This document shows, one piece after another, positions 5,886 to 5,997 of a stretch of 5,997 nucleotides of DNA (its first letter is position 1; every line of letters starts with the position of its first letter). Position numbers and translations under genes: made by a program. This DNA is from Chloroflexota bacterium. Its GTDB lineage: Bacteria > Chloroflexota > Dormibacteria > CF-121. The notes under the pieces were generated by a model. The model searched no databases. It saw only the letters and a program-made list of their open reading frames with translations, and was not told where the DNA came from. Where the stretch lies: positions 1 to 5,997 of the forward strand of contig VBGO01000160.1 in NCBI GenBank assembly GCA_005882525.1, in the 5' to 3' direction.

Positions 5886-5997
5886 CTACTTCGACTCCTT
5901 GCCGCCCTTTGCGGCGGCTTTCGGCTGCTCCTTCGGTGGCTTCGCCTCCACGCCATCCTTTGCGGCGGCTTTCGGCTGCTCCTTCGGTGGCTTCGCC
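5886..5997 (-). CDS. C-terminal tail of upstream gene, probably ATP synthase beta subunit (atpD), partial
   Basis: Only the last 36 codons and the TAG stop are inside the window; the gene continues past the right edge. The visible protein is AKPPKEQPKAAAK, then DGVE, then the same 13 residues again, then GGKESK. This is a low-complexity, strongly basic Lys/Ala/Pro tail with no catalytic motif. The identification rests on position alone: atpD directly precedes atpC in nearly all bacterial F1Fo operons, and the one-base gap to atpC indicates a shared operon. Most F1 beta subunits end soon after the DELSEED-region helices without such a tail, so this would be a lineage-specific extension. A different lysine-rich protein inserted before atpC cannot be excluded. 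Confidence 0.55.
   Translation of the reverse strand, partial: AKPPKEQPKAAAKDGVEAKPPKEQPKAAAKGGKESK
5895..5900 (-). promoter_or_regulatory. atpC ribosome binding site
   Basis: AAGGAG on the minus strand ends ten bases before the GTG at 5884. It lies inside the last codons of the upstream gene (GGKESK then TAG). It decides the atpC start against a longer in-frame option at 5956. Confidence 0.75.
5906..5997. repeat. Two-copy 51-bp tandem repeat (41 bp identical)
   Basis: Bases 5906-5946 and 5957-5997 are identical over 41 bp, with a 51-bp period (17 codons, so in frame). The second copy reaches the window edge and more copies may follow outside. On the minus strand each unit encodes AKPPKEQPKAAAK; a DGVE linker separates the two copies. 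Perfect identity, including at synonymous positions, indicates a recent duplication. Confidence 0.9.

Noticed and set aside
5885..5956. N-terminal extension of atpC to an ATG at 5956
   Set aside because: The added residues are a frame-shifted reading of the repeat tail of the upstream gene. The GTG at 5884 has a Shine-Dalgarno and gives the normal epsilon N-terminus.
1..5997. tRNA, rRNA, CRISPR, insertion sequence or transposase
   Set aside because: No transposase-like protein, no terminal inverted repeats, no regularly spaced repeats beyond the two-copy coding repeat at the right edge, and no tRNA- or rRNA-like sequence noticed by eye.

Overview
The window is GC-rich, almost entirely coding bacterial DNA. 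One minus-strand cell-envelope operon fills most of it and meets an oppositely oriented glycosyltransferase gene near the left end. GTG starts (atpC, murA, mreB), very short intergenic gaps, an atpC-murA-mreB/mbl order and a MurA carrying Asp at the usual Cys position suggest a high-GC Terrabacteria-type lineage. Chloroflexota or Dormibacterota-like is my best guess, but no rRNA or other taxonomic marker is present, so this is tentative.

Layout, read in the transcription direction of the minus strand from the right edge: (1) the last 36 codons of a gene that is probably atpD (F1 beta), visible only as a Lys/Ala/Pro-rich tail built from a 51-bp tandem repeat; (2) atpC (F1 epsilon), 1 nt downstream; (3) a 68-nt gap, the only real intergenic space; (4) murA; (5) an mreB/mbl-type actin homologue 6 nt later; (6) a divergent family 9 glycosyltransferase coupled to mreB through an ATGA overlap; (7) a family 4 glycosyltransferase whose only sensible start is a CTG codon. 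From the left edge, on the plus strand, a second family 4 glycosyltransferase (lacking roughly its first eight codons) runs toward gene 7. The two coding regions overlap tail-to-tail by 25 bp.

Functionally the block joins energy generation (F1 ATPase), the first committed step of peptidoglycan synthesis (MurA), a cytoskeletal element of the kind that guides wall growth (MreB/Mbl) and three glycosyltransferases likely to build a cell-surface glycan. The most notable features are active-site changes. MurA has the Cys-to-Asp change linked to fosfomycin insensitivity. The MreB homologue has Lys and Asn in place of the catalytic Glu and the phosphate-2 Asp, so it may not hydrolyse ATP. The GT9 protein is altered at both hallmark motifs. 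No RNA gene, mobile element, CRISPR array or convincing terminator was seen.
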